64,000 nucleotides of DNA from Piper betle (GCA_033002965.1 JAURVB010008432.1:20334-84333), one strand, 5' to 3'. Shown: positions 34,186 through 47,941, counted from the first letter of the stretch. Program-made: numbers and translations. The notes: generated by a model from the sequence alone, not told the origin.

Positions 34186-37100
34186 TCCCGTGACTCGAGT
34201 TAGAGTTTTACATTAGCAAACCAATCGGTTCAACCGTCGGTTCGAGTTGAGCTAGTTTAATAAACCGCGTGCTGAGTTAAGGTCAGCCGTAATTTATGAG
34301 CTATGAGGGTCAGGTGTACCTGAGTATATGATGATAACATCAAAAAAATGATAAGAAATGAATTATCAGAGTATATGACAGTATGAAGTAATTTTGTAAT
34401 GTATTTGACTGTAGAATGATTTTTAGGCTAAATAATGTATTACAACGCATTATAGGGCAGTTTGGGTAGGTTATTAGTTATAAAACATATCATTGTGATT
34501 TTATAGTGTATATTATATTTTATGAGATTTTTCCCTACTTTTTGGATTTTTTTCACATTTATTATAAGTTAATTATTATTTTTGACTCGAGTCAAAGTCG
34601 AGTCAACTTTTATTTACAATATCGCCATCGACCTATTTTTCCCTCCCGATGCTTCACTCCCCCCAAACCCTTGGACGCTTCACCACTCTTTCCCCACCAC
34701 CAGCTCTACCGACCGACACCGCCAACCTCTGGTCCTGTCGCCGTTGTTCCCTAGCCTTCTCGACCGTTGCCCGGCCTCCACGACGTGAGGGAGCTGAGCA
34801 TTTGTGCCATGCTCCCGTCACCAATCCAGTCCTCGGAAACTGTTGCCACCACCATCTAGTCACCGCCGCTATTTAGTCGCCGTCTCGACGTCGCCAACCC
34901 TCGCACGACCTTCCTCAACTAGAACATAGCGCAACGCCGCCCATCCCGGCCAGATCTCTTCACCCCATCACCGACCGCCTTTGTATTGCCATTTTCTGGC
35001 AAGCCACTACTTCCATCTACCTCGTTGATGTCATAGATGTGTCAGGCTCGTCGAGCAGGTGCCAATGGTATCCCATACCACCACCATCCCGCCAGTTAGT
35101 CGCCGCTGGCAATAGTTGCCAAGAAACTGTTGGAAAGCCACCGAAACACTGGCGAAACTGTTGAAAATTGCCAGAAAACTAGATTTACTGGAATTTGTCA
35201 TATCTTCTGCCAAACTCATCCAATCTAACCGAATTGAACTTCGAATGCCGCCGAGCATCGAATTTTAGCTTCGAGACATGCGACCAAACCCTAACCAATC
35301 GTCGATTGCCGTCAATCATCGTCGCCAATGACAAGAGGTATAATTACCTCCGATTTAATTATTTAAAATTGATGATTGTTATCATGGCATATTAGGATTG
35401 ATTATTTGTCGTGATGAAGGCCTAATTGTGAATGAAGTGATGATTTGATTGATATTGAATGAATGCTAATGATCGAATTAAGTAAATTAAATATGAGCAT
35501 GCTAACTGACTGCAACATAACTTTAAAAAACATAATAAAATCGGTGTGAATATGATGAGCTAGGGATATTTTTATTGTGATGAGGATTATTGATTATTTG
35601 ATAGATGATGATTGTACTGCAAGTGTGATGTTCAGGATGAGTTTGATGCATCATTCAATTAGTAGGTATTAGCATCTAGATTTGATATATAGGTACAGAG
35701 TAGGAGCTTGCTGCATAGGCATGCAACCACGATTGGAGCTTCTACCTTGTCTGTTTAGGACTTGCTCTCAATTTATTGTCTCATTCTATCATGTTTTGTT
35801 TTAACAGGTAAGCGGACGTGTCGAGTGGTGGATTTATCGTATCCCTTTCCACAGGGCCATTTAGCTGATTATATTTCCGAATTAATAACCATCGAGGATG
35901 AGATCTTTTGAATTTGTTTTTAAAACTCAAATCTAGCTCACGATGCCATCAGAGCCTATTATATTGAACTCCCCACCCAAGCCTATGTATATGTAGTTTT
36001 CGCATTTTCAGTAAGATGTGAGACAAGGGAAAACTGACTGCCACGTCTTGAGATAGGGCTTGCATTCGTCAAAGCAGGGTCTGGAATTGGTGAGTGTTTG
36101 TTCCATTCCCGAGGGATCCTGATAACTCCACCTTCGAGTTCCTCAAACCCAAAGAAGTGTAGAGGTTTATAAGTACTACTATGCAATGCATGTCTAAACT
36201 TGTGGTTTTAAAGAGTACTAAAGGCACATGCCTGAGAGTACTCGACCTCTATACTTAGGGCCAGAAGTAATACGAAGGATATAGAGGGCTAAGATCAGCT
36301 CTCCTGTGTCAGTTTGTTATTAGTTATTTTTGGACCGGTAATACTTGTTACTAATGTCTCTTTATTATATATGTAGGTGTGAAATACGAGTAATGAGAGT
36401 TGTTAAGACTGCGGAGGAGCAGCACTGAAATCGGGTAAACATGTACCTGCCGACTATAATTGGTAATGTGTTGAACTGTGTGAATAATGAAATTTGAATG
36501 CTATCCTATACACTGCTATAGATATTTTATATATGAATGAAAATACAAAAATGGAAAATGAACAAGCGAGTTGTAAAACCTATGACTCGAGTCAAGGTTT
36601 TACAGTCAGAACCAGTCGATTCGACCGCTATTTTCAATCAGGCACCTGTACCTAGCCGAGGCCGGTCTTGTGTTATGAACCATGAGAGTCATGTGTGCCC
36701 AAGTATATGATGATAATTTCAATAAGACAACAGCAGAATGAGTTATCAGAATATATGAGAGTACGCCAGATTTTCTTTATTTATTTTAATTAGATCGTAG
36801 AATATTTTTAAGCCGAATGACACATTAGGACGCGCTACGAGCAGTTTGGGTGGGTTATTAGTTATAGAGCATGTCATTGTACTGTTGTGATGTGTATTAT
36901 GTTTTATGAGATTTTTTCCTATTTTTTTAATTTTTTTTAGAATTATTACGAGTTAGTATTATTTTTCTCAAGTCGGAGTCAAGTTCTAATTACGAGACAA
37001 CCACTTGTTTTCCTCCCCGACCACTCGTTTTCTTCCCCTGACACCTTACAAGATGACTCTTGACCTTCTTCCTAACCACTCGTTTTACCCCCCCCCCACA

Positions 37101-39404
37101 GCACTTATTTATTCCAAACCTCCGACGCCAGCCGCCACCATTCACATCACCCAACTTCTCCTTTTTCTCCCTTCCCTCTCCCCACGATCCTCACTTGAGC
37201 TGACCGCAACCATGTCGCCATCGCCGTGTGACTAATGATTAGGTATAGAATTTTATCCAATTTTATTTGATAATGAATTATTTTATAATTTTATTGTGAT
37301 GCAAGTGGTGCGAGTGTAAATAAGTGTTGGTTTAAATTTAAATGCATGTTAACGGATGATAATAGTGAATTATAGTTTGAATTTAAATGCATATAAATAG
37401 ATGTTGTCTTGTATGGATTGATGGCGAGTGTAGCATTCATGCATTATACTAGGCGTTAATATTTAGTCTTGATGTGTAGGTACGAAGTAGGAGCTCATTG
37501 CCTAGGCGTGTGGGCACGATTAGAGCTTCTACCAGGTTCATTATGACTTGTTTCCTATTTTACGCTCTATTCTATTGTATATCGTTTTATTACTTGCAGG
37601 ACAAGTTAAGTGGTATTTTATCGGATCCCACTTAACCCATACCATTTAATCAACCAGTTTTTGGATTAGTAACCCTGAAGGATGAGATCCCTCGAATATG
37701 TTTTCAAAAAAGATCCACCACAAATTGCCTTCGGGCCTATTGTATAAATCCCTTCCCATGCATATATATATAATTTTATCGCATTTCGGTGAGATGAGAG
37801 ATGGGAAAACCGACTCGTATGTACCATGAGCGGGTGCATGTGCCAGTCAAAGGAGGCTCTGGATTAGTGATCAGGTTATTCCAATCCTGAGGGATCTTGA
37901 CAACTCCCATTTTGAGTTCCTCACACCTGAAGAAATGTAGAGGTTTATAGGTACTGTTTAGTACAACGCATGTCCGGACTTGTGGTTCAAAGGGTACTAA
38001 AGGCTACCTGAGAGTACTCGGCTTTCGTGCTCAAGTCCAGGAGAATTGTAGAGGTAAGGAGAGGGCTTAGGATACACTAGTAGTCCTATGAGACCAAAAA
38101 ATAAAATGAGATAATGTTGAGAAGAATCAGCAGCAGCAGAGCAGTCAGTTCAGGATGCTACCAGGTCCGCAGCCCAGTGGCTCCTCAGTAGGTGCCCTTT
38201 AGAGAGTTCATGAGAACTATATGAATGTTTTCCTTCATATGATAGTTTGCTCTCATAGCCAGTTTGATATTAGTTACTAATATATGTAGGTGTTTCTATA
38301 ATATATATAGGTGATGATCATGATGAGAAAGCCTGGACAGAGGAGTAGTGACATCTCTTGCATACACACATGTCAGATGATAGCATGTTTAATATTTTGA
38401 GGATAATGTAATGAAGTGCAATACATGATGATGTGGTGTGATATGATGTATGTTGCACTAGAAAGATTGCTAACAATGACATGTTAATAAATATGTTTAG
38501 ACATTGAATAAGTACAACGAGTAAGTCAAGACCTAGAATTGATGAAAATTGTAAATACAATGCACAGGTAGGTCGAGACCCAAGCTTCAGAATGATTATA
38601 AACTAGATTAGAAAGTTGTGTGAATGAAAATCTATGATATGTGTGTGTATATATATATATATATACACGTATACATGTTGATTTGACAGGGTGGCCCTTT
38701 ATTGTACTTTTAGGGAAAACTTAGTCTATTTTATTTTACGAATCTTATCGATTTTCATCATAATTATTTTGTATGTAAATTGGTTGACATGTCATCCATC
38801 TAGTAGCTTGTTAGGTTTATTTTTGTGCATTTATCCATGTATAGTGATTGGCATCTTCCATCTTGAAACGCTGAGAGTAGATCTGCAGGAGTTGGATTCA
38901 AGTCAGCTGACCTAGCCGGGACCAGTGGCATTCCGGTTCAGTTTTCAAGCATCAACCGGATTTGAAGTGTTACACGAGCAATAGAGCTTAAACTCAGCTT
39001 GTATGATGAGGAAAGTAAGCACAACTAGAATGTGTAGAAAATATTGTGCTTGGACTGTGGTTGTGGATTTTTATTATCGAAAATATATACTGCTTGTTGT
39101 TAACAAGGTGTCCACTATTGCACTTTTTAGGGGATACTCTGTCTGTGTTATTTTAAAAATTGATATTTCTTTTGAACTAAACGTTTTTGGTTTGTTTGTA
39201 TGCTTGTTTGCATATCATAGCATGCATGAAGAGCAACATTAGAACCCAAACATCCCATCCATGTTTTGCAACATTTCATCACCATCTTAAGAAGCCGAGG
39301 GTAGATCCGAGTCGGCATAACCGAATCAAGTAGTTAAGCAAATGGTTCGGTCGCCGGTAACATTTCTAGGTTGGTTCACGGGTGTACCAAAATGGGGTGT
39401 TACA
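34186..39404 (+). mobile_element. Middle solo LTR, itself interrupted; TSD CTTCC/CTTCA
   Basis: Same family and strand as 6401-9243. It starts with CCCGTGACTCGAGTTAGAG (the first six or so bases of TGTAAAACCC are lost), and ends TGGGGTGTTACA at 39404. Flanks CTTCC (34181-34185) and CTTCA (39405-39409) match at four of five. The sequence breaks at 36571 and resumes at 38975, where the tail GCATGCATGAAGAGCAACAT to GGTTCACGGGTG matches 9060-9230. Confidence 0.7.
36572..38974 (+). mobile_element. Inner solo LTR, 2403 bp, TSD CGAGT/CGAGC
   Basis: Complete termini TGTAAAACCTATGACTCGAG and GAAGTGTTACA. Flanks CGAGT (36567-36571) and CGAGC (38975-38979) match at four of five. Shorter than 6401-9243 because most of the GC-rich leader is missing (37000-37240). 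Holds a (TA)n run at 38645-38666. Confidence 0.75.
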
Positions 39405-41495
39405 CTTCATGATCTGTCCAGCTATACCATCCAATGTCAAGCCTACTCACCTACATAATCTAAGAAACACATCAACAATGAGTGTCTCTGAATCTCAAAT
39501 AACTAGTAAGAAAATACCCCAATACTAACAAATGGATAAAATAGTTATCCACAGGGTGCTAAAATGAAACAACTTCTCCACAACACACTGATCATAAGTA
39601 AGTGGTCAATAAGGCCTAATCATAATCATAATTATTTGTTATTGTACACATAAACTAGATAATAACTCACAATAACATGTAGGTAATATTGCCAATAGGG
39701 CTAAGCTAATAATCACTGTAGCATGTCTCAGTCCAGATATACTTGACGAAGGCATACACATGTCGAAATATATACACTGTGAGTAGGTAGTAAGCTGATA
39801 TCATGTATATCAACTGAGCACCAAAAGTGGGTACCGACCAGGCCCCTCAGTGATGTCTCGTGTCCCATCCATCTTGCGTGTGCATCAAAATCCGAAAACA
39901 TAATATACATAAAAATCTGGGTACAAAAAATTCAAGTAGCCCAACTCTGAGCGGCCTAGCGATGCAAACACTTATACAACCCTGTATGATAAATGCATGC
40001 AAAGATACATGACATGCAATAAAAAATTAAATAAATAAATCTGAAATTGCGTTTATGTGTGAATACTAATATCGTAAAACAAGTTGAACAAGTTAATGAA
40101 CCATGTGGTAGAATCATAAGTATAATCTTTATATATTAGGAACATCAACTTAGTTTAAACCCACATAATTGATATATCAAAAGATTTTGGTATGTCCAGG
40201 GATTTGAACACTTAAGCCTAAGATATCCTAACACACTACATAGTAGTGCAATATCAAAATTATTATTAAAATAATCTGGTCTAACTGATAAATTAGTTGG
40301 TAACCTAACGGTTAGACTGCTAAGGCGAATTGAGATCTGGAACTTATAGATGTCGAATCATACGGATTCACTTGGCTACTGTAAAGCGAATTGAGATGTC
40401 ATAATCACCGAACCCAACTGTGCAGTTAATAATTTTTATTAATCAAATTTTATATCATTTAGTAAATCAATTTTATTGTGAATTTAATTAAGATCACATG
40501 GTGAGTTCGTTTTATAGTTAAGCACACGTGAAAATTATTATTACGCTGCTTATTTAATTAATCAGTATTTGGTGTGTGATCCAAGGGGACTAGGACGGGG
40601 CCAAATTATAAAATTTAGATCTTTTTATTCTCATAACTTTGATTATGTGATTTAGGAAGCATTTTACTATGCACAATCAATAAACACAGAAAACACAATT
40701 CAAAAATCAATAAAGATATGAACTTTATATAAAAATTAAATCTTTATAACTATCTAACATGTATCAAATAATAATCTATATGTATCGATGCAAATCATGC
40801 AAAACAACCAAAGAAAATGGAAGAAAACATACCCAAAGGAAAAGGAAAAGAAGGGGGAAGAAAAGCGAGGAAAAGGAGAAAAAAAGAGGAGAAATGAGGG
40901 AAAAGAGGGGGGAAGAGGGAAGGAAGAAGAGTTGGGCGGCCAATGTTGAAGAAAGGGGGAGAAAAAGGTGGCGGCTAGGTTTTATTAAAAAAAAAACCTA
41001 ACCTTGTGCCAGCACAAAGGCACCTGGAGGCGCCCTTGAGCTGCATAGAAAGCATGTACACACCCTATTTCGAGGGCACAAAAGCGCTAGGAAGGTACCC
41101 TTGCAGTCGGCGCTTAGCTATGGCAAGGAAAAAAAAGAAAAAGGGAAGGAAAGGGCAAAAAGAAAGGAAAGGAAGAGAAGAAAAAGAAGAAAATTAGGCA
41201 GGACAGCTTTTAAACACGACTATGGCTAGAGGGTACACCAGCGATGTATTCGACACGACTTTAACGTGACACGTGACCCTAGACTAATTAAAATACCCAA
41301 AACCACAATAAGGCCACCAATTAGGGTCAACTGGATAATACTCAGTATCGGATACGCCTAATGCCCAGGTCTATATTATACACAGAGACCTGTTTAGCAC
41401 CAACATGTCGAACTAGGGATCGCTAACCGAGTTGAGCCAAAAATCAAATCAATCGTAAAAATATTGGATTGACCGAACAGGTTTTATAAAAATGT

Positions 41496-43936
41496 ATGTG
41501 ATTAGTGGACAATCATTGGGGTACAAGTTCCATGCTACCAAATTTACTTCCACTTGTAATCTTATTTAAATAATTATTTATCATTGTCGACCGACAGTGT
41601 TCTTCCTCCAATTAATAAAGTTTTGGCGGCTTCCTACTCAATCTTATTAATACAATATATCAATAATTTCTTTCAATTTTTTTAACAATAGAACTTTGAA
41701 GGAAAGTATGCTAATAATTTGAGAGCCACAATACATATAATGAAATGATAGATGTCACCTCGGTCACCTCATCTTATGATCGAGTAGAGGTTGCGCTGAG
41801 CTCGGCTTGCTTCTTTTCATTGCAACTTGCAAGACACAAATCAAACGAAACAGCTTGAAAAAATGATAGTGATTTTTATTTATTTATAATATTTGGTGAT
41901 AAAAACTTATTAAAATAAAATTAATTATAATAGTATGTGACTAAATTAATCTTAATTAACATTGTTGTAGATGAGACAAACTTTTGCTTGAATTGCATGG
42001 AAAAAAACATTTACTTAAACCTTGAAAAAACATTTACTTGAATTAATCTAAAAAAATCTTTGTCAAATACCCTTTAAAAAAAACTTTAACATGAATTTGT
42101 AAATTTGTTGCACGTTCAAGCTTCCGCTCGATTGCAAACAAATACACATTAGAGTAGTTCATGTCATAAACTTTTGTCCGAGGCCCTTACTGCGCTTTCA
42201 CCTGTCACCGGTCTGAGACTCTTGAGGCCTATGACCAACGTAAATAAAGCACTTCCACATATGTGCGTACATATGGAGCCCAGTGAAACTAAAGAACATT
42301 AAATAAGCCTGGGAAAAAAAGGAACATTAAATAAAATTTGGCATACATATAAAAATTAATCAAAGTTTGCTATATATATTGTCATAGATTAAATTATAAC
42401 TATTGAATATTACAGAATGCTCTCCATTAAAAATAACTAAAGCTTTTTTTTAACGAATAACTAAAGCTTTTTGGTGAAGCAGTAATTCAATAATATGGTA
42501 TTGAAGTCAAAAGCCTGAGTTAAAATCCCATGGAAAGAAGAAAATATGAAAGCTCTTGCTAGTCCATGTACAATTAGAGTACCCAAAAAAAGAGGCATAC
42601 ATGCACCAAAGAATGTTTAAACAAGATATTGAAGAACGTCTATCATTAATGGCTTAAGCTTTTAAGTGAAGTAGTAATTAAATTTATTAAGCAAAACCTT
42701 ACGTAAAAACAAACCAAATGGTTATATGACAAGTCCAACCAGTTCATGGGAGTTTTGATTAACAAAACCTTGGCTTTCCTTGATCTCAAACTCAAGTTAA
42801 ACATTTTATTAGTGGTACCTTTCTTATGGAACTAATATATGCCAAAAGATAGTACGAGGTGCCCTTACGTAAGGTCACCTTATCTTTACTATCAATTATT
42901 ATTATTTATAAAAGAGCCAGATTAATAAAGTTTGCGTTTTAAAATTGTCATCTATATATGTAGTCATGGATGACCTAGATGTTGGTGACCTCTGGGGAGG
43001 ACCTCCTTATTGGCAGCTGTCCTTTTAATAAATACATTATTTTGCCAAACTTTAACTAAACTATAAAAAATCTAGTTGGGCCTGCTGTCTCTTAACTCTT
43101 GCACAGAATGAATTGAACTTTGATTATCATTTCTTATACATTAAGGTTCTGATTGGATTGCGAAAAAGAGAGAAAATGTGAGAAAAGTCTTTTGCTCATT
43201 TTTTTTGCTTGTTTAGCATAAAAGAAAGTGTGAATAAAGAAATGTGTTTTCCATCGCAGTAAAAAGCCTTTTCAAAAACCATTTTCTTAAAACATTACGA
43301 GGAAATTAGAGAACTTGATAATACTACTATAAAAAATTGCTTCTCTTTCTAACCAAACACCCGAGACGAAATGAAAAGAAAATCTTTTTTTAATTTTCTC
43401 ATATCAATTTCTTTCTTTTTTTTCACTATCCATGCAGACCATAATATAAGGGGAATAAAAAATTAATGAAAAGTAGAAGATTCAACTAATTAAAATACAA
43501 TAAAAATAAAAACAATAAATTAAAATATTATAATTTTGCTCTTTATTGAGTTAAAATAGAATTTATCTCTACAATTAGATTTAGAACCTATCGACTTCTT
43601 ATTAAATTAGGGTTATCTTTGAAATTGGAATTTAACATCATTTATTCAATTAAAGTTTATCTCTAAAATTAGAATTGATCATCAGCAATGGTCAATATGT
43701 CACTATCTTAATTTAAAAACTCAAAGACTCATTTTGTCATGTCATAGTGTGGAGTCATCTCGAAGTCATTTACATTATTTTTTCAATTAAATAAATAAAA
43801 GGTTATATAAAATTAGTATATATTTCTTTGTTTTTATACTTTAAATTGACAAATACGAGATTTACAACATTACTCTAAAATTTCAATTTAGCTAAGCTAA
43901 AATTAAAAATAGGAGGCGGGCGGCTGAGGGGGAGCA
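41496..43936. other. AT-rich intergenic DNA, no gene recognised
   Basis: A degenerate duplicated phrase (AAGCTTTTTGGTGAAGCAGTAATT at 42463-42486 and AAGCTTTTAAGTGAAGTAGTAATT at 42657-42680) is the only repeat noticed. No coding region or element ends were supported. Confidence 0.4.
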
Positions 43937-43957
43937 CCCCCCCCCCCCCCCCCCCCC
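43937..43957. repeat. C21 homopolymer
   Basis: Uninterrupted run of 21 C after GGGGGAGCA. Its length may be a sequencing or assembly estimate. Confidence 0.85.
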
Positions 43958-45125
43958 TACTATTTTTAATTCGGCAAAAGTGTATTAAAACTTTAGGCAT
44001 GACATCCTGTCGAATTTCTTTGACCCAAGAAATTGCATATTAAATTTCAAAAGAAAATACAAAAAGCTAAAGCACTAGCAAATTGATTGTTTTTATTATA
44101 AGAAAACGGACTGATTGTCGAAAGCTGTAACTTGCGACTAGGAACTCTCTCCCCGTTCATGGCCATTATTTTGATTTTTCATAAAAGATAAGACTATTTT
44201 GATCTTCTTTTACTTGGATAATAATCTGCAATGTCCCCACAAGTTGTATAAGATGTGAAATAACACCTCGCATCCTAATTTTGTTTAAAACTAGTTGGTT
44301 GTCCGTTGATGCACGAAATTATATAATTTTTAGTTATTTATTATCCTCATATTTAACAATTTTCAAGTGATTTAGATTTAAAAATAAATTTAAACTAACT
44401 TAGAATGCAGTACACTTTTATTAAAAATTTTCTACTTCTAAAATGAATTCCATCAAACAACAAATGATCATATTTTAATTCAAATACTTCTTTCAAAAGT
44501 GGAATTTTCATCAAATTTTCTAGCTACTTCTAATTGTAATAATAAAGGATTAAAATATAATTTAATTTACTTTTATGGATAAAAAATAAAATATAATATC
44601 ATAAAATAATTAGAAGATACATAGCATTTCCTAATTAAATTAATATTTTTGTAAATAAGAAATAAAGGGTACGGTAATATACTTAATTCAAGATTTCAAT
44701 TATTATTATTTAATATTAGAAAAGTGTCGGAGTATAATTCTACCTAAATTAAGAATTCCAAAAAAATTGATAAAGTTTGCCATATTTATAATCATATTAC
44801 TTAAATTAAAAAATTTTACTTAATAATACGTACTTAATAATTTACAAGTTTTATATAATTTGGAATTTCTATTTATTTATTTATTTATTTTTAAGAAATA
44901 AGAGTATGATTCTCTTTAAATTATAAAATCTTAAAAATAATAAATTTCACTAAATTATTAAAATTTTACTTAAATTATAGTTTCTACCTATTGATATTTA
45001 TTTGGTTAAGATTATTACTTATTTTAATATAAGATTAAAATTACTTTCAATATTTATATAACCATTATCTTCTAAAAATATATAGTGTTTTCTTCGCACA
45101 AATTTTTGGCTAACTGTCGTTGTCG

Positions 45126-45128
<3 letters not shown>

Positions 45129-45177
<49 letters not shown>

Positions 45178-45178
45178 G
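45129..45178. repeat. (TTA)n microsatellite
   Basis: About 16 ATT units; interrupted remnants of the same repeat (TTATTATTATTAATATTATT) continue after 45828, so the element at 45202-45818 probably sits inside it. Confidence 0.9.
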
Positions 45179-45201
45179 TATTATTATGGAAATAAGTTTC
45201 C

Positions 45202-45818
45202 TATACTCCAGCACAACCATCTTGGCTGTGCTGGAGTTTGATCTTGGCCGTTGGAATAACATCCAACGGCCAAGATCAAAAAAAAAATGAGGGGGCCGTC
45301 TGCGCCGCCGCAGCAGCGACGGCAGAGGGGGCGGGAAGGGTGCCCGGCCACGGCGACGGCTGGGGGGGCGGCGGCGACAGGGGACGGGGTTGGTCTGGGG
45401 GTGGCGGCAAGGTGGTCACGGGTCGCCACGCGGGCAGGGGCCGAGGGGGCGCGGCTGGGTGGCGGGTGGGGGCCGAGGGACGGGGGACGGGGGCGTCGCG
45501 CGGCGGGTGGCGGGCGGGCGGGGAGGGGGGGGCGTCGCCCGGCGCGGTGGCGGGCAGGGGACGGGGTGGCTGCGGGGCAGCGGCCCCAACGGGTTGGGGG
45601 TGGTGTCGCCCGGCAGCCGGGCGGCGGACCGGCAGGGGAAGAGGCGGTACGTCGCCGCCCCGTCGGCCGAGGGTGGTGACGAGCGGGGCAGGGTGTGGCG
45701 TCGCGTCGGCCGGCGGCGGCGACGACGCGACCCAATTTTTTTTTTTTATCCAGCCATTTGATTAAATCCAACTGTTAAAATACTGTAGCACAGCCAAGAT
45801 GGCTATGCTGCAGTACAG
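45202..45818. mobile_element. TIR element with GC-rich core (Pack-MULE-like candidate)
   Basis: The left end TATACTCCAGCACAACCATC and the reverse of the right end TGTACTGCAGCATAGCCATC match at 16 of 20 positions, and similarity continues through TTGGCTGTGCT. Inside the left end lies a perfect 16-bp hairpin. The core 45289-45730 is extremely GC-rich, built from GGGG/GGCGG runs, against AT-rich flanks. Open frames of 123-195 codons cover it in several frames and on both strands, which reflects lack of A/T and not coding. TIRs around GC-rich DNA recall Pack-MULEs, but no 9-bp target duplication was found and the source of the core is unknown. Confidence 0.55.
45240..45277. repeat. Perfect hairpin, 16-bp arms, 6-base loop
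   Basis: GATCTTGGCCGTTGGA at 45240-45255 and its exact reverse complement at 45262-45277, loop ATAACA. A second hairpin (CTCCAGCACA at 45206-45215 with TGTGCTGGAG at 45227-45236) lies just outside. Confidence 0.9.
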
Positions 45819-46093
45819 CCTCCCGTCCTTTATTATTATTAATATTATTATTATTAAAAAATAAAGTAAATATCAATTACCAATTAAAAATGGGAGTTTT
45901 GATTAATTAAAATATAACAAAATTTTAAAACTAATAAATCAAATTATGATAGTTTATCTTCTTATTTAATTAGAATCTGTCTTTAAAGTCAAAATTTATT
46001 AGAAACTATTTCTAAGATATTAAATAATTTAAACTACCTTATTATCTAACAAAAATTTATTTATTAAAGTAAAGTATGTCTATAATATAAACA

Positions 46094-46199
46094 GCCCATA
46101 ATCCCTCGTGTTGCCTAGTTTTGAAGAATAGGCAGGGCAATTGGAATGATGTGGGTAAGGATACGAGTCGTCCGTAAGTGGGCATGAGGGATTGTGGGC
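46094..46199. mobile_element. 106-bp foldback (mini-MITE)
   Basis: Starts GCCCATAATCCCTCGTG and ends CATGAGGGATTGTGGGC, inverted repeats of about 17 bp with two mismatches. No target duplication could be fixed. Confidence 0.5.
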
Positions 46200-47018
46200 A
46201 CCGGGCAATATTTGGAGCGCCCCGTTCCGTGCGATCCCAATTTAGATGTAACCAAATATAGTCATCTTACTCCTCGTTCCTGTTGTTTACGTAGCTGTCA
46301 GCCCGGCCAAATGTATGCGTGCTTGAGTAGATATTGTTCGGAATAGACCGAATTTCAATTATCCGTGATAAATGTAGCACACGCAGATATTAGCAACACA
46401 CGCAACAAATAGAGGAGGCACACCAACATAATATGAAAAACCTCCCCTAAAACGAACAAAATAAAGCCAGATACAAATAGCCCGCTCTATATCCACCATG
46501 ATTATAAACCAACTATAATATTGAGAGAACAAATTCATAGAGTCAACATATATACCAATCATGGGACAACACAGAGTAGAGTACCGGTAAGATCAAATAG
46601 AACATGGACAATCCGATATAGAGTCTAACGAACAAATCTTCCACTTTGAAGTAGCCAAAACCTTCTGGCTTCTTACTATATCTCCAAATGTCAAAAGCCA
46701 CTCACAAGACAAATGATTAGTAAATCTGATCATTCGATGCCGATGCTATTCAACGTAGCTTTACACGAAAAGTCCAAACTAATCTCCCTCTAAAATCATT
46801 CGGTTTAATACTGACATGGTCCGGCGCCTTTCCAATGAGTTTGAAAAATATAATTGTAACAAACAATTATTCTCTTCTAATTGTAGTAATTTAAACTAAT
46901 TAGAGAACTTTTACAACAGATTTCTTAGAGCAAATCCAATTCCATCGATAAGATCCACTGATCTCACATTAAAGCCTTTCAATCTCTCCAAGACCATTTT
47001 GCCTCTCCGCGTAGCTAG
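46200..47018. other. Intergenic, unresolved repeat-like sequence
   Basis: The stretch 46380-46870 has repeat-like composition but no identifiable domain, LTR or TIR. Confidence 0.35.
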
Positions 47019-47026
47019 GACCTCTC

Positions 47027-47619
47027 TAGGGCTAGGCACGAGTCGAGTCATGTCAAGTTTTGCACAACTCGAACTCAGCTCATTTGATAAAAGAATCAAG
47101 TTTCCAATTATATGGTTTCGAGTTGTTTTAATTTGAGTTTTGAATCGAGCATGATCAAGCTCAAATTGAGCATAAGTCCTGTTCGAGTTTTCATCACCAT
47201 AAGTTTGAAGATCTAGTTTGTTCTCTAAAATGTAATATTTTTAATTATTTTTTAAAAATATATAAATGATATTCTCCTTAATTGATTATCATATAATAAC
47301 TATTAGATTGTTTGGATTTAATTATTTTATACCAAATTATCATTTTTAATATTATATTATTCATATATTGTTGAAGAAAAAAACTTACTAATAGTTTATA
47401 TTAGATATCGAGTCGATTCGAGCCAAGTTTTAAGTCAAATCAAATTTTTTCAAGTCAAATAGATTCAAGTTTGATATAACTAGAAATTGACTCTATTATA
47501 ATTGAAACGACTTGATTTTTAGGTCGAGTTTCGAGTCGAGTTTAAAATAAATCGAGTTTGAATCAAGCAGATTTAAGTCACAAAAACTCGCGAGCTAACT
47601 CGACTCATGCCAAACCTTA
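47027..47619. mobile_element. hAT-like MITE, 593 bp
   Basis: Left end TAGGGCTAGGCACGAGTCGA and right end (reverse) TAAGGTTTGGCATGAGTCGA are imperfect inverted repeats. Flanks GACCTCTC (47019-47026) and GACCTATC (47620-47627) match at seven of eight. Interior of TCGAGT/CAAGT motifs resembles the MITE at 30359-30883. Confidence 0.75.
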
Positions 47620-47937
47620 GACCTATCCCAAAGAGAACACATCCAACAAATACATCTAACCACATATCTACTCTTACTAATTAATAAATTAAAGAGGAAT
47701 TTAAAGTCATGCGCTGAAAAAAAATTAAGAGAAAGAGATTTTGCCAATCATAATACAACAAATTTTTTTAAAATCAAAATTATTATATTCTATCATCTCA
47801 TTCAATTAAACTTTTAGACTATGCCTTTAAAGTTACCATCTATCTTTAATATATTAAATTATTATAATTTATTTTACTTTATCAATAAAATTAAAATTAA
47901 AATCCATCTATAATATTGGTCTTAGGGCATCTTGTCT

Positions 47938-47941
<4 letters not shown>

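Larger units (their letters stand above)
33256..41490 (-). mobile_element. Outer solo LTR of a nested set, TSD AATGT
   Basis: Begins TGTAACACCCTGATTTGGCC at 33256 and ends GGTTTTATAAA at 41490, flanked by a perfect 5-bp duplication AATGT (33251-33255; 41491-41495). It is split by a second LTR (34186-39404); removing that and one 5-bp duplication leaves about 3.0 kb. Its order of blocks follows the LTRs at 23000-27357 and 48053-51820, including CTACTCACCTACATAAT right of the insertion and an AG-rich part at 40800-40970. No primer site, gag or pol inside, so a solo LTR. Confidence 0.75.

Noticed and set aside
43937..43957. C21 run as a functional G-quadruplex or i-motif
   Set aside because: A single homopolymer with no spaced runs and uncertain length; nothing nearby suggests a role.
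45184..45771. 195-codon and 175-codon open frames on opposite strands
   Set aside because: The DNA is so GC-rich that stops are rare in every frame; translations are Gly/Arg/Ala/Pro runs without a domain.
46359..46562. 67-codon frame in a repeat-like stretch
   Set aside because: No domain, and no LTR or TIR could be attached to the region.
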